From assembly GCA_030765665.1 (NCBI GenBank), contig JAVCCD010000296.1, forward strand, positions 1-5,742: a stretch of 5,742 nucleotides of DNA, given 5' to 3'. Positions within the stretch are counted from its first letter, which is position 1. Every line of letters begins with the position of its first letter. A program made the position numbers and the translations under genes. This DNA is from Candidatus Tenebribacter mawsonii. GTDB lineage: Bacteria; Cloacimonadota; Cloacimonadia; Cloacimonadales; TCS61. Shown piece after piece: positions 5,484 through 5,742 of the stretch. Under the pieces are notes generated by a model. It was not told the DNA's origin, made no database searches, and worked only from the letters and a program-made list of their open reading frames with translations.

Positions 5484-5742
5484 TTAAAATGTTAATTTTA
5501 CACCAAAATTTATCTGTAATTCTTCAGAGACATAATTATTATATTTTTCATATTCCTGATCCAGCAAATTCCTTGCTTCTGCCAGAATGGATATGTTGTC
5601 TCTTAACTTATAAAGTGCAGAAACATCTATCATGAAAGCATTTTCCAGATCGCCTTCTTTATCGTCTACCCCACCTGAAAGAAGTCTCAGATCAATTCCA
5701 AAGCGATATAAATTCTTTTCATATTCAAGTTTTGTGGAAGTA
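5484..5742 (-). CDS. C-terminal end of TonB-dependent outer-membrane receptor (5' part missing)
   Basis: An open frame enters from the right edge and ends at TAA 5486-5484, giving 85 residues. It reads as alternating beta-strands: TKLEYEKNLYRFGIDLRLLS, an acidic turn (VDDKEGDLEN), AFMIDVSALYKL, then ILAEARNLLDQEYEKYNNY, and a last strand INFGVKLTF. The aromatic C-terminal Phe recognised by the BAM machinery and the A-x-N-L-L-D-Q-E-Y-E-x-Y segment before the last strand are typical of TonB-dependent receptors of the BtuB kind. A BtuB-like role is inferred from the neighbouring riboswitch and btuF-btuC; a simpler outer-membrane barrel is possible because the plug and TonB box lie outside the window. 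It is upstream of the riboswitch found here, so that riboswitch does not control it. Confidence 0.75.
   Translation of the reverse strand, partial: TSTKLEYEKNLYRFGIDLRLLSGGVDDKEGDLENAFMIDVSALYKLRDNISILAEARNLLDQEYEKYNNYVSEELQINFGVKLTF

Overview
The window is AT-rich and comes from a diderm bacterium, probably an anaerobe. It carries the C-terminal end of a TonB-dependent outer-membrane receptor, a lipoprotein-type substrate-binding protein, and a minimal ISC-type Fe-S assembly operon without oxygen-defence genes. The protein sequences suggest the FCB/Cloacimonadota area of the tree, but this is an impression and not a placement.

Layout. Positions 1-630 (minus) hold most of an ABC-transporter ATPase of the BtuD/FecE type, cut by the left edge. 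A 75-base divergent intergenic region (631-705) with an imperfect palindrome separates it from a plus-strand operon of three genes: an Rrf2-family regulator resembling IscR (706-1116), an IscS/NifS-like cysteine desulfurase (1125-2291) and an IscU-type scaffold fused to a C-terminal MIP18/DUF59-like domain (2319-2939). A rho-independent terminator (2953-2986) closes it. Converging on it from the right is a minus-strand unit: a promoter candidate (5084-5113), a cobalamin riboswitch (4898-5064) with an RBS-sequestering hairpin (4803-4848), a BtuF-like lipoprotein (3963-4796) and a BtuC-like permease (3053-3976). Further upstream on the minus strand are a degraded lipoprotein gene (5124-5470, with an amber codon and a frameshift) and the 3' end of the TonB receptor gene (5484-5742).

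How it works together. The minus-strand genes look like a cobalamin/corrinoid uptake locus: an outer-membrane receptor, a periplasmic binding lipoprotein, an inner-membrane permease and, beyond the isc block, the ATPase. The riboswitch supports the substrate. The plus-strand block is a compact Fe-S assembly module, probably autoregulated by the Rrf2 protein through an Fe-S cluster. It lies between the permease and its likely ATPase partner, so the transport locus is split.

Points most worth a second look: (1) the IscU-MIP18 fusion; (2) a desulfurase that keeps the PLP lysine and the catalytic cysteine but has changed several otherwise conserved active-site residues; (3) a riboswitch whose expression platform repeats the AAGCTT segment of P1, giving a simple two-state switching model; (4) a cysteine/histidine ligand set in the regulator that differs from that of IscR; (5) the broken small lipoprotein gene.
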